Source: Solirubrobacterales bacterium
GTDB taxonomy: Bacteria > Actinomycetota > Thermoleophilia > Solirubrobacterales > 70-9
NCBI GenBank assembly: GCA_030152805.1
Contig: JASLIG010000106.1
Location: forward strand, 1-15,866
DNA length: 15,866 nucleotides
Reading direction: 5' to 3'
This document shows, in pieces, positions 6,184-12,431 of this stretch (the stretch's first letter is position 1; the number at the start of each line of letters is the position of its first letter). Made by a program: the position numbers and the translations under genes. Under the pieces are notes generated by a model. It saw only the letters and a list, made by a program, of their open reading frames with translations, was not told the DNA's origin and searched no databases.

Positions 6184-7542
6184 ATGGATGACCGGCTGTT
6201 CGAGACCGAGCGGGCGCACCCCGCTGACGTTCCAGCTTCTGATGCTCCGTTGGCTGTGCGGATGCGGCCGCGCTCACTCGATGAGCTTGTGGGGCAGGAG
6301 CATGTGCTTGCGCCCGGGTCGGCGTTGCGGACGGCGATCGAATCGGGGCATCCGCATAGCGCGATCTTGTATGGGCCGCCGGGGAGCGGGAAGACGACGC
6401 TGGCGCGGATCGCGGCGGCTGGGGCCGAGGGGGCGTTTGAGGAGGAGTCGGCTGTCAACGCGGGGCGGGCTGAGATCCGGGCGGTTATCGAGAGGGCGAA
6501 GGAGCGGCGAGCCGGGAGCGGTCGTCCCACGGTCCTGTTTCTCGACGAGATCCATCGCTTCAACAAGGCGCAGCAGGATGCGCTCTTGCCGGCGGTCGAG
6601 GAAGGGCTGTTGACGCTGATCGGGGCGACGACGGAGAACCCCTACTTCGAGGTCAACTCGGCGCTGCTGTCGCGTTGCCAGATCTACGAGCTGAAGCCGC
6701 TCGAGGCCGAGCAGGTTGAGGAGCTGCTGCGCCGCGCGCTCGCCGATCCCGAGCGCGGCCTCGCCGACCCGCCGCCGGTCGAGGACACGGCGCTGGAGAT
6801 GCTCGCCGCGCGCAGCGGTGGCGACGCCCGGGTGGCGCTCTCGGCCCTGGAGCGCGCGGTGGAGCGCGCTTCCGACTTTGACCACAGTGGAGGTGGGTCA
6901 AAGTCGGGTGCGGTCGACGTCGCCGCGATCGAGGACGCGCTGCAGCGCAAGGCGCTCGACTACGACCGCGAGGGGGACCGCCACTACGACTTCGTCTCGG
7001 CCTGGATCAAGGCGACGCGCGGCTCCGACGTCGACGCCTCGCTCTACTACCTGGCGGTGATGCTGGAGGGCGGCGAGGACCCGCGCTTCATCGCCCGCCG
7101 CATGGTCATCCTCGCCTCCGAGGACGTCGGCAACGCCGATCCGCAGGCGCTGCTCGTCGCCGACGCCGCGGCCAGGGCGGTCGACCGCGTCGGCCTGCCC
7201 GAGTGCGCGCTCAACCTCGCCCAGGCCGCCGTCTACCTCGCCCTGGCACCGAAGTCCAACGCCTCTTACAAGGGCCTCGGCGCCGCCCGCGCCGAGGTGC
7301 GCCGCAACGGCGCCAAGAGTCCACCCGACTACCTGCGCGACGCCCACTACGCCGGCGCCGAGAAGCTCGGCCGCGGCGTCGGCTACCGCTACGCCCACGA
7401 CGAGCCTGGCGGCGTCAGCGACCAGCCGCTGCTGCCCGAGGGCCTGGAGAACCGCCGTTTCTACGAGCCGACTGACCGTGGCTTCGAGGCTGAGTTGGGC
7501 CGTCGCTTGCAGGCGTTGCGCAAGCGGCTTGGCGGCAATTAA
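6184..7542 (+). CDS. rarA: Replication-associated recombination ATPase RarA/MgsA
   Basis: This 452-residue AAA+ ATPase belongs to the clamp-loader clade. RarA acts at stalled replication forks. Walker A is GPPGSGKTT (residues 64-72) and Walker B is LFLDEIHRF (Asp121, Glu122). GATTENPYFEVNSALLSRC holds sensor 1 and the arginine finger, and GGDARVALSALE is the sensor 2/lid region. The C-terminal tetramerisation region is also clear (FVSAWIKATRGSD, ASEDVGNADP, APKSNASYKG). ATG 6184 follows a CATACT box. The frame is open back to 6001 but that part is the inverted repeat. Between the lid and the C-terminal domain, residues 230-242 (SDFDHSGGGSKSG) are encoded by a perfect 12-bp-arm palindrome. A hairpin terminator follows 14 bp after the stop. 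Confidence 0.95.
   Translation: MDDRLFETERAHPADVPASDAPLAVRMRPRSLDELVGQEHVLAPGSALRTAIESGHPHSAILYGPPGSGKTTLARIAAAGAEGAFEEESAVNAGRAEIRAVIERAKERRAGSGRPTVLFLDEIHRFNKAQQDALLPAVEEGLLTLIGATTENPYFEVNSALLSRCQIYELKPLEAEQVEELLRRALADPERGLADPPPVEDTALEMLAARSGGDARVALSALERAVERASDFDHSGGGSKSGAVDVAAIEDALQRKALDYDREGDRHYDFVSAWIKATRGSDVDASLYYLAVMLEGGEDPRFIARRMVILASEDVGNADPQALLVADAAARAVDRVGLPECALNLAQAAVYLALAPKSNASYKGLGAARAEVRRNGAKSPPDYLRDAHYAGAEKLGRGVGYRYAHDEPGGVSDQPLLPEGLENRRFYEPTDRGFEAELGRRLQALRKRLGGN
6872..6907. repeat. Palindromic element inside the rarA coding sequence
   Basis: CCGACTTTGACC (6872-6883) and GGTCAAAGTCGG (6896-6907) are perfect reverse complements around a 12-nt loop. A second small palindrome, CCAC-A-GTGG (6882-6890), overlaps the left arm. 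It is translated in frame as residues 230-242 of RarA, a Ser/Gly/Asp-rich stretch at a variable surface loop. Confidence 0.85.
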
Positions 7543-7556
7543 TTTGAGCGCAATCA

Positions 7557-7599
7557 GCCGCAACTTCTGAAAGGGCTATGTGTTTCAGAGTGCGGCTTT
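7557..7599 (+). terminator. Probable rarA terminator
   Basis: GCCGCA pairs with TGCGGC (7591-7596), and TCTGAAA (7566-7572) pairs with TTTCAGA (7583-7589). The stem has a small asymmetric internal loop, a 10-nt loop, and is followed by TTT. It starts 14 bp after the rarA stop. Confidence 0.6.
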
Positions 7600-7628
7600 C
7601 CAAGCTAGAGCCAGGGAGAGCCGACACA

Positions 7629-7663
7629 CCGACCGGAGGCCTGGACTGGGGGCCTCCGGTCGG
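7629..7663. terminator. Perfect 13-bp hairpin in the convergent intergenic region
   Basis: CCGACCGGAGGCC (7629-7641) pairs perfectly with 7651-7663 around a 9-nt loop. There is no T-run on either side. It may back up termination of rarA or of the convergent permease, or belong to a small structured RNA. Confidence 0.45.
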
Positions 7664-7688
7664 GACCCAAAAGGGACACAGGGGGGAA

Positions 7689-7723
7689 CGGTGACGCGCC
7701 TTGCTCGATGGGCGCCGTCACCG
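7689..7723 (-). terminator. Strong hairpin downstream of the TSUP permease
   Basis: CGGTGACGCGCC (7689-7700) pairs with GGCGCCGTCACCG (7711-7723) with one bulged base and a 10-nt loop. It lies 50 bp past the permease stop on the minus strand. The rest of 7543-7773 holds no supported gene. Confidence 0.4.
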
Positions 7724-7773
7724 CGTAGGGGCCCAGGCGAGAGCGGCAGCGACGCCGCCGCTCCGCCCTGCGC

Positions 7774-8610
7774 TCACTCGAGGGCGGCCTGCAGGGCGAG
7801 CGAGAGGCCGGCGACGACGAGAATCACGGCGATCGTCCGTAGCAGCGCCTCATCGTCGAGGCGGCCGGTCAGGTGCGCGCCGAGGTAGGCGCCGGGGACG
7901 GCCCCACAGCAGCCGGCCGCGAGCAGGTCCCAGTCGATCCCGCCTGCGACGTGGCCGATCAGGCCGCCGACGCCGACCACCACCCCGGTGGCGGCGTTCG
8001 TCCCGACCGCCGCCTTCGGCGCCGTGCCCAGCCAGCGCACCATCGCCGGCAGGCGCAGCGTGCCGAGGATCAGGCCGACCAGGCCGCCGAGCACCCCGAC
8101 CGCGAATGCGATCCCCACCGCCGCGCTGCGGTCGTACTTCCCGTCGCTACGCGGAGGTAGCTGCGACCCCATGGGTCCGTCGCCACCACCGACCCCGTTG
8201 CGGTCGCGGTTCTCGCCGCTATGCGGCAGATTCTGCGACCGCTGGCCGTGGAGTCGGCGGGCGTGGCGGCTCACCTCGACGGCGCCGTAGAGCACGATCA
8301 GGGCGATCGTCGCCAGCAGCAGGCGCTGTGGCAGCGCGCCGGAGATCAGGCCGCCGGCGATGCCGCCGAGCAGCGAGGGCGGCGCCATCAGCCAAAAAAG
8401 CCGCCAGTCGATGCGGCCGCCGCGCCAGTGGGCGACAGAGGCGGTGAAAGCCGAGGCGGCGCTGATCGCGACGTTGGCGCCCGCGCCGGCGGCGGTGGAG
8501 GAGGAGAACTGGAGGACCAGCGGCAGCCTCAGGTTGCCCAGAACCAGCCCGGCGATCCCGCCGGCGACCGCCACCGTGAACGACCAGAGGGCGACCGCGG
8601 CCAGTTCCAT
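7774..8610 (-). CDS. TSUP (TauE/SafE) family membrane permease
   Basis: This is a 278-residue multi-spanning protein of the sulfite-exporter TauE/SafE (TSUP) family, which moves small sulfur or organic anions. The two homologous halves each start with a glycine-rich helix pair: AGGIAGLVLGNLRLP near residue 16 and LGGLVGLILGTLRLPAM near residue 174. Each half continues with an (N)VAIS/TNAATG segment. The cytosolic-type linker (about 115-165) is unusual: residues 124-137 (RSQNLPHSGENRDR) and 148-161 (GSQLPPRSDGKYDR) are related to each other and each is encoded exactly by one palindrome. ATG 8610 is preferred over GTG 8619, because TACAGT ends 7 nt before the ATG and overlaps the GTG. The substrate is unknown. 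Confidence 0.85.
   Translation of the reverse strand: MELAAVALWSFTVAVAGGIAGLVLGNLRLPLVLQFSSSTAAGAGANVAISAASAFTASVAHWRGGRIDWRLFWLMAPPSLLGGIAGGLISGALPQRLLLATIALIVLYGAVEVSRHARRLHGQRSQNLPHSGENRDRNGVGGGDGPMGSQLPPRSDGKYDRSAAVGIAFAVGVLGGLVGLILGTLRLPAMVRWLGTAPKAAVGTNAATGVVVGVGGLIGHVAGGIDWDLLAAGCCGAVPGAYLGAHLTGRLDDEALLRTIAVILVVAGLSLALQAALE
8130..8168. repeat. Coding palindromic element, copy A (TSUP linker)
   Basis: GGTCG (8130-8134) pairs with CGACC (8164-8168), and TACTTCC (8135-8141) pairs with GGAGGTA (8153-8159) with one G-T mismatch. An unpaired GCTG sits on the right side. It encodes residues 148-161 of the permease and aligns with copy B (8201-8241). Confidence 0.65.
8201..8241. repeat. Coding palindromic element, copy B (TSUP linker)
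   Basis: This is an imperfect palindrome with outer arms CGGTCGC/GCGACCG and an inner GCCGC-TAT-GCGGC hairpin. It encodes residues 124-137 of the permease. On the plus strand it shares the pattern GCTAyGCGG...CTGCGACC with copy A. Confidence 0.65.
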
Positions 8611-8617
8611 CGGCGGC

Positions 8618-8623
8618 ACTGTA
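8618..8623 (-). promoter_or_regulatory. Candidate -10 box for leaderless TSUP permease
   Basis: TACAGT on the minus strand ends 7 nt before the ATG at 8610. It rules against the alternative GTG at 8619, which lies inside the box. Confidence 0.5.
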
Positions 8624-8680
8624 GTCGCGTGCGCCGGGCCGTCGGTTGCGATCGCGTGATCGCCGACCGCGGCGACCGCC

Positions 8681-8686
8681 TATCTT
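8681..8686 (+). promoter_or_regulatory. Candidate -10 box for leaderless DUF1385 gene
   Basis: TATCTT ends 6 nt before the ATG at 8693. There is no ribosome binding site and no clear -35. Confidence 0.5.
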
Positions 8687-8692
8687 GGTCCC

Positions 8693-9496
8693 ATGGCCAC
8701 CGAGGAGAAGGAGCGGCTCCGACTTGGCGGCATGGCCCTGCGCAACGGCCTGCTGATCCACGGCCCGACGCACTGGGCCGCCGCCGTGCGCGGCCCCGAC
8801 GACGGGATCGAGGTCGCCTCCGAGCGCAAGCCCGAGCTGGCGCCCGGACTGGCGGCGCGGCTGCCCGGCCTGCGCGGCCCGCTCAAACTCGCCGAGGCCC
8901 TTGCGGTGCTGCCGCTGGTGCGGCGGCGGATGCCGACCGCTCGCCTGCCCTTCGAGGACCTTCGCGTGCTGGGCGCGATCGGCGTCACCCTCGCGCTCAC
9001 CTCGCTGCTGCGCAGGCGCTTCGGCAGCTCCGCCCTGCGCGAGGGGCTGGTGCAGGCGATCGGCGCCGCTCCCGCAATCGTTGCCCTGCTCGACCGCGAC
9101 CTCGCCGCCTACCACGGGGTCGAGCACAAGGCGATTGCCGCCTACGAGCAGGGCATCGAGGACCCGGCCGGCGTGCCCAAGGAGCACGACCGCTGCGGCT
9201 CGAACCTGATCGCGCCGATGATGCTGCTCTCCGCCGCCGGCACGATCCTGCTCGAGCGCGTGGTCGAGCGGCCCAGCCCCGCGGCGCGGGCGGCGGTCGG
9301 CCTCGCCGGCGCCTCGATCGCGGTTGAGATGTTCGCCTGGAGCGATCGCCACCACGGCGACCCGCTGGCCGAGGCCTTCCACGCCCCCGGCCGCGAGATC
9401 CAGCGGCTGATCGCGACCAGAGAGCCGACACCCGAGCAGCTCGAGGTCGGCGTCGCGGCCCTGGCCGAGATCCTGCGAGCCGAGAACGGCGCGTAG
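8693..9496 (+). CDS. DUF1385 family membrane-associated protein
   Basis: This 267-residue protein matches the DUF1385 (YqhQ-like) family, described only as a putative metal-dependent membrane protein of unknown function. The hallmark segments are the N-terminal RLGGMALRNGLLIHGPTHWA, the central YHGVEHKAIAAYE, and KEHDRCGSNLIAPMMLL. The His/Glu/Asp/Cys content of the last two suggests a metal site. Hydrophobic helices occur at about 82-102, 116-131, 178-194 and 200-215, and the C-terminal part (HAPGREIQRLIATREPT) is soluble and conserved in the family. ATG 8693 follows a TATCTT box by 6 nt. The stop codon TAG (9494-9496) forms the first half of the -10 box of the next gene. Confidence 0.85.
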   Translation: MATEEKERLRLGGMALRNGLLIHGPTHWAAAVRGPDDGIEVASERKPELAPGLAARLPGLRGPLKLAEALAVLPLVRRRMPTARLPFEDLRVLGAIGVTLALTSLLRRRFGSSALREGLVQAIGAAPAIVALLDRDLAAYHGVEHKAIAAYEQGIEDPAGVPKEHDRCGSNLIAPMMLLSAAGTILLERVVERPSPAARAAVGLAGASIAVEMFAWSDRHHGDPLAEAFHAPGREIQRLIATREPTPEQLEVGVAALAEILRAENGA

Positions 9497-9499
9497 ACT
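9494..9499 (+). promoter_or_regulatory. Candidate -10 box for leaderless mce, overlapping a stop codon
   Basis: TAGACT ends 7 nt before the GTG at 9507. Its first three bases are the stop codon of the DUF1385 gene, so mce can have its own leaderless transcript while also being read through. Confidence 0.45.
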
Positions 9500-9506
9500 G
9501 CCGCCG

Positions 9507-9920
9507 GTGCTTGGAAGGATCGACCACATCGGCGTCGCCGTCGAGGACCTCGACGCGGCGATCGAGCTCTACGAAAAGAGCTTCGGCATGGAGCTGGGGC
9601 TGCGCGAAACGGTCGAGGAGCAGGGAGTCGAGGCGGCCCTGCTGAACGTCGGCGAGGGCCACGTCGAGCTGATGGCGGCCACCGGTCCCGACACCCCGGT
9701 CGGCAAGTTCATCGCCAAGCGGGGCGCCGGCATGCACCACGTCGCCTACGCGACCGATGACATCGATTCCACCTTGGAGCGGCTGGCGGCGAGCGGGATC
9801 GAGCTGATCGACGCTAAGGCGCGGGTGGGAATCGGCGGCAGTCGCGTCGCCTTCCTGCAACCGCGCTCGACCGGGCGCGTGCTCACCGAGATCGTCGAAC
9901 CCCCAGAAGGAGGCCACTGA
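9507..9920 (+). CDS. mce: Methylmalonyl-CoA epimerase
   Basis: This 137-residue vicinal-oxygen-chelate (glyoxalase-fold) protein interconverts (S)- and (R)-methylmalonyl-CoA. This step links propionyl-CoA breakdown to succinyl-CoA. It has two beta-alpha-beta-beta-beta modules. Likely metal ligands are His7 (RIDHIGVAV), Glu54 (HVELMA), His78 (MHHVAYA) and Glu128 (LTEIVEP), which match the known ligand pattern, except that the second ligand is often Gln. PRSTGRVLTEIVEP near the C-terminus is typical of the epimerase and not of glyoxalase I. The GTG start (9507) is supported by TAGACT 7 nt upstream. The stop codon overlaps the next start by one base (TGATG). No mutase or carboxylase genes are in the window. 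Confidence 0.88.
   Translation: MLGRIDHIGVAVEDLDAAIELYEKSFGMELGLRETVEEQGVEAALLNVGEGHVELMAATGPDTPVGKFIAKRGAGMHHVAYATDDIDSTLERLAASGIELIDAKARVGIGGSRVAFLQPRSTGRVLTEIVEPPEGGH
9905..9913 (+). promoter_or_regulatory. Strong Shine-Dalgarno site inside the mce 3' end
   Basis: AGAAGGAGG sits 6 nt before the ATG at 9920, within the last codons of mce. It indicates internal translation initiation in an operon, unlike the leaderless upstream genes. Confidence 0.6.
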
Positions 9921-10147
9921 TGGCGGATGCACAGAGAGTGGAGATCGGCTTCGAGGGCGGCCAGGTGATCTCGGTCCGCCTCAACGACGACGAGCTCAAG
10001 GACCTGCGCAAGCAGATCGAGAAGGGCGGCTGGCACGACGTCAAGACCGAGGACGGCGTGCTCGCGCTCTACGTCGGCAAGGTCGCCTTCCTGCGCATCG
10101 ACTCCGGCGAGCACCGGGTCGGCTTCTCGCTGACCAACCAGGACTGA
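9920..10147 (+). CDS. 75-residue conserved-looking protein of unknown function
   Basis: This small soluble protein starts MADAQRVEIGFEGGQ and ends RVGFSLTNQD, with a middle helix DDELKDLRKQIEKGG followed by strands WHDVKTEDGVLALYV and VAFLRIDSGEHRVGF. It has no signal peptide and no cysteine. The alternating strand-helix-strands layout and the closing 'GKVAFLRI...RVGF' pattern weakly recall the small actinobacterial DUF3107 proteins, but this is not a firm assignment. It starts on the last base of the mce stop, after a strong AAGGAGG site, and its own stop overlaps the next start the same way. Translation of all three genes is therefore coupled. Confidence 0.75.
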   Translation: MADAQRVEIGFEGGQVISVRLNDDELKDLRKQIEKGGWHDVKTEDGVLALYVGKVAFLRIDSGEHRVGFSLTNQD

Positions 10148-10758
10148 TGGGAGCTCGCAAGCTGCTCGGGGTCGCCGGCGTGGCGACGCTGGGCGCAGCA
10201 CTTTGGTGGCGCAAGAACCCCTCCGCCTGCCCCTACGGGCAGCGGTTCTGGGTCGAAGCCCCGCACCCGATCATCACCCGCGAGCGCCTGCGCGGGGTGC
10301 TGTGCCCCGAGCCAGGCGAGCGCGTGCTCGAGATCGGCCCGGGCGTCGGCTACTACACCCTCGACATGGCCGAGTGGGTCGGCCCGGACGGCGTGATCGA
10401 GATCTTCGACCTCCAGCAGGAGTTCCTCGACCACGTCGACAGGCGAGCGGCCGAGCGAGGGCTGGCCAACATCGTTCCCACCCAGGGCGACGCCACCGCG
10501 CTCCCCTACGAGGACGACTCAATGGACGCCGCCGTCCTCACCGCCGTCCTCGGCGAGATCCCCGATCCGGTTGCCGCCCTCCGCCAGGTCCAGCGAGTCC
10601 TAAAGCCGGGCGGCCGCCTCGTGGTCGGCGAGCTCTTCGGCGACCCCCACTTCACCACTCAGGCAAGTCTCAAGCATCAAGCCGGCGAAGCCGGCCTGGC
10701 CTGGGAGACCCACTCGGGCAACTGGTTCGGCTACTTCGCCACCTTGTCCTCTGGCTGA
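10147..10758 (+). CDS. Class I SAM-dependent methyltransferase with N-terminal hydrophobic segment
   Basis: This 203-residue UbiE-like methyltransferase has motif I VLEIGPGVGYYTL (residues 60-72), an acidic strand-2 end EIFDLQ, motif II GDATALPYEDDSMDAAVL and the post-motif LKPGGRLVVGEL. The N-terminus (KLLGVAGVATLGAALWW, about residues 5-21) is hydrophobic and may anchor it to the membrane, then CPYGQRFWVEAPHPIIT precedes the fold. The ending (GNWFGYFATLSSG) has a phenylalanine-rich motif seen in lipid- or quinone-type methyltransferases, so a hydrophobic substrate is possible. ATG 10147 overlaps the previous stop by one base. A strong hairpin follows 14 bp after its stop. Confidence 0.8.
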   Translation: MGARKLLGVAGVATLGAALWWRKNPSACPYGQRFWVEAPHPIITRERLRGVLCPEPGERVLEIGPGVGYYTLDMAEWVGPDGVIEIFDLQQEFLDHVDRRAAERGLANIVPTQGDATALPYEDDSMDAAVLTAVLGEIPDPVAALRQVQRVLKPGGRLVVGELFGDPHFTTQASLKHQAGEAGLAWETHSGNWFGYFATLSSG

Positions 10759-10766
10759 TCGGGCAC

Positions 10767-10808
10767 CGAGGTGGCCCCGGCGGGCCGAAGCGCCGCCGGG
10801 GCCTCTCG
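10767..10808. terminator. Strong GC hairpin between convergent genes
   Basis: GGCCCCGGCG (10773-10782) pairs perfectly with CGCCGGGGCC (10794-10803), and flanking CGAG/CTCG extends the stem. It lies between the methyltransferase stop and the repeat protein stop and could terminate both strands. There is no long T-run. Confidence 0.5.
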
Positions 10809-10839
10809 TCGATGGCGTGATCCGCCTTCGACCCTCAAA

Positions 10840-12423
10840 TCACCAAGGCGAACCGTCCAATCCACTCAGGTTGGACTGGAACACCTTGGCCGCATTCGAC
10901 GCGTAGGCGTCGCCACCGTCGGCATCGGCGTTCCCACCGTTACCTCCGGTCGCATCGCCGCTGGTCGCCGAGGTGTCGCCACCGTCGGCGTCGGCGTCGT
11001 TGTGGCCGTGCCCCCGCTCGGAACCGCATCCGCAGGACTTGTGCTCGTACTGCTTCTCCTCCTGCGGTTCGGACTTGGCGTAGGCGTTGCCGTTGTATTC
11101 CTGGGTGTTGCCGGAATTGGCGTCGCCGCCGTTCCCGCCCGTGGCGGTGGCGTCGCCACCGGTCGCCTCCGGGTCACCCTGCTTCACGTCGGACTTGTTG
11201 CTCTGCGAAGGCCCCGAATCGTTCTTCGAGCGCTCCTCGCAGCCGCACCTGCCCTTGTGGGAGGGGTGATCGTGACCTTTGCCCGAGGACTCGTTGGTCT
11301 GTTTGACCACCGCGTCGTTGGACGCATCGGCGTCGCCACCATCGGCATCGGCGTTCCCACCGTTACCTCCGGTTGCATCGCCGCTGGTCGCTTCGGTGTC
11401 GCCACCGTTGGCGTCAGCGTCACCGCCGACCGAGATGGCAACCGCGTTGCCGTTGCCGATCTGGGTGTTGCCGGTGTTGGCGTTTCCACCATTTCCACCC
11501 GTCGCGTTGGCGTCTCCGCCATTTGCTTCGGGACTTCCCTGCTCGACGGTCGACTCGTTGCTCTGTGAGCCGGAGCCTTCCCCCGAGTGATCCTCGCAGC
11601 CGCACTCACCCTTGTGCGAGTGGTGGCTGGAGCTGCCGCCCGAGGACTCGTTGACCTGTTTGACCACCGAGTCGTTGGACGCATCGGCGTCGCCACCATC
11701 GGCATCGGCGTTCCCACCGTTACCTCCGGTCGCATTGCCGCTGGTCGCCGAGGTGTCGCCACCGTTGGCGTCCGCATCGTTGTGGCCCCAACTGCTGCCG
11801 TGTCCCTCGCAACCGCAGGAGTTGCTCTCTTTCTGCTCCTGTGGCTCGGATTTGGCATAGGAGTTGCCGTTGCCGATCTGCGTGTTGCCGGTGTTGGCTT
11901 CGCCGCCGTTCCCGCCCGTGGCGGTGGCGTCGCCGCCGGTCGCTTCGGGGCTGCCCTGATGAACGCTCGATTCGTTGCTCTGCGAGTCCGAGTCGTCCTT
12001 CGGGCCTTTGCAGCCGCAGCTCTCATGCGAGGAGTTGCTGCCGCTCGACTCGTTGACCTGTTTGACCACCGCGTCGTTGGACGCATCGGCGTCGCCACCA
12101 TCGGCATCGGCGTTCCCACCGTTACCTCCGGTCGCATCGCCGCTGGTCGCCGAGGTGTCGCCACCGTCAGCGTCGGCGTCACCGCCGACCGAGATGGCAA
12201 CCGCGTTGCCGTTGCCGATCTGGGTATTGCCGGTGTTGGCTTCGCCACCTTCACCGCCGGTAGCCGTTGCGCTGCCGCCGGTGGCAGTCGGGTCGCCCTG
12301 CGTCACGCTGCTGCTGTTGCTCTGACCGCTCGTCGGCGGTGGCAGCGGCGTGGTGGCGGCGGCTGGGGCCGCGCCGATCGCCAGGGCGACCACGGCTGCG
12401 ATTACAGCCATGGAATATCGCAT
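10840..12423 (-). CDS. Secreted Gly/Asp/Asn-rich protein of four alternating repeat units
   Basis: This 527-residue protein has a signal peptide (MRYSMAVIAAVVALAIGAAPAAA, likely cleaved after residue 23). The mature part is almost entirely four repeat units, at residues 34-147, 148-286, 287-406 and 407-515, ending with a partial QSNLSG. Each unit reads QSNxSxVxQG, a Thr/Gly/Asp tract, NTQIGNGN, a variable insert, GGDTSATSGDATGGNGG, NADADGGDADASNDAVVKQ, NESSG and a charged linker. Units 1 and 3 carry AVAISVGGDADA as insert. Units 2 and 4 carry a longer YAKSEPQE insert with CGC and His residues, giving an A-B-A-B order. Five Cys-Gly-Cys pairs occur. The QxGxxN-type motifs recall curlin repeats. 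The family is unknown; a structural extracellular or spore-surface role is inferred. AAGGAAGG lies 8 nt before the ATG. Confidence 0.85.
   Translation of the reverse strand: MRYSMAVIAAVVALAIGAAPAAATTPLPPPTSGQSNSSSVTQGDPTATGGSATATGGEGGEANTGNTQIGNGNAVAISVGGDADADGGDTSATSGDATGGNGGNADADGGDADASNDAVVKQVNESSGSNSSHESCGCKGPKDDSDSQSNESSVHQGSPEATGGDATATGGNGGEANTGNTQIGNGNSYAKSEPQEQKESNSCGCEGHGSSWGHNDADANGGDTSATSGNATGGNGGNADADGGDADASNDSVVKQVNESSGGSSSHHSHKGECGCEDHSGEGSGSQSNESTVEQGSPEANGGDANATGGNGGNANTGNTQIGNGNAVAISVGGDADANGGDTEATSGDATGGNGGNADADGGDADASNDAVVKQTNESSGKGHDHPSHKGRCGCEERSKNDSGPSQSNKSDVKQGDPEATGGDATATGGNGGDANSGNTQEYNGNAYAKSEPQEEKQYEHKSCGCGSERGHGHNDADADGGDTSATSGDATGGNGGNADADGGDAYASNAAKVFQSNLSGLDGSPW
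10879..12324 (-). repeat. Four in-frame repeat units (A-B-A-B)
   Basis: Unit limits are 11983-12324 (A), 11566-11982 (B), 11206-11565 (A) and 10879-11205 (B). A 44-bp block at 12089-12132, 11687-11730, 11330-11373 and 10907-10950 is identical in the first three copies and differs by one base in the last. This points to recent duplication or gene conversion. Confidence 0.9.
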
Positions 12424-12431
12424 TTGGAATC

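Noticed and set aside
6014..6277. N-terminal extension of the aldehyde dehydrogenase
   Set aside because: The added residues are encoded by the inverted repeat and the rarA promoter and start; the family N-terminus begins near ATG 6013.
7600..7730. 6S RNA or SRP RNA gene
   Set aside because: The hairpins are separate and not a single long bulged rod with a closing stem, and the SRP apical loop motif is missing.
7580..7888. A small plus-strand frame in the rarA/TSUP gap
   Set aside because: It crosses two strong hairpins and the permease 3' end and shows no coding-like composition.
8219..9529. A minus-strand frame across the DUF1385 gene and TSUP start
   Set aside because: It has no motifs and conflicts with two genes that have family signatures and promoters.
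10879..12324. Regularly repeated DNA resembling a CRISPR array
   Set aside because: Repeats are in frame, over 300 bp long, of unequal length and with coding linkers; there are no short repeats separated by unique spacers and no cas genes.
10840..12423. Chaplin or PE-PGRS assignment for the repeat protein
   Set aside because: Chaplin cysteine spacing and hydrophobic core are absent, and there is no PE domain; only the general Gly-rich character is shared.
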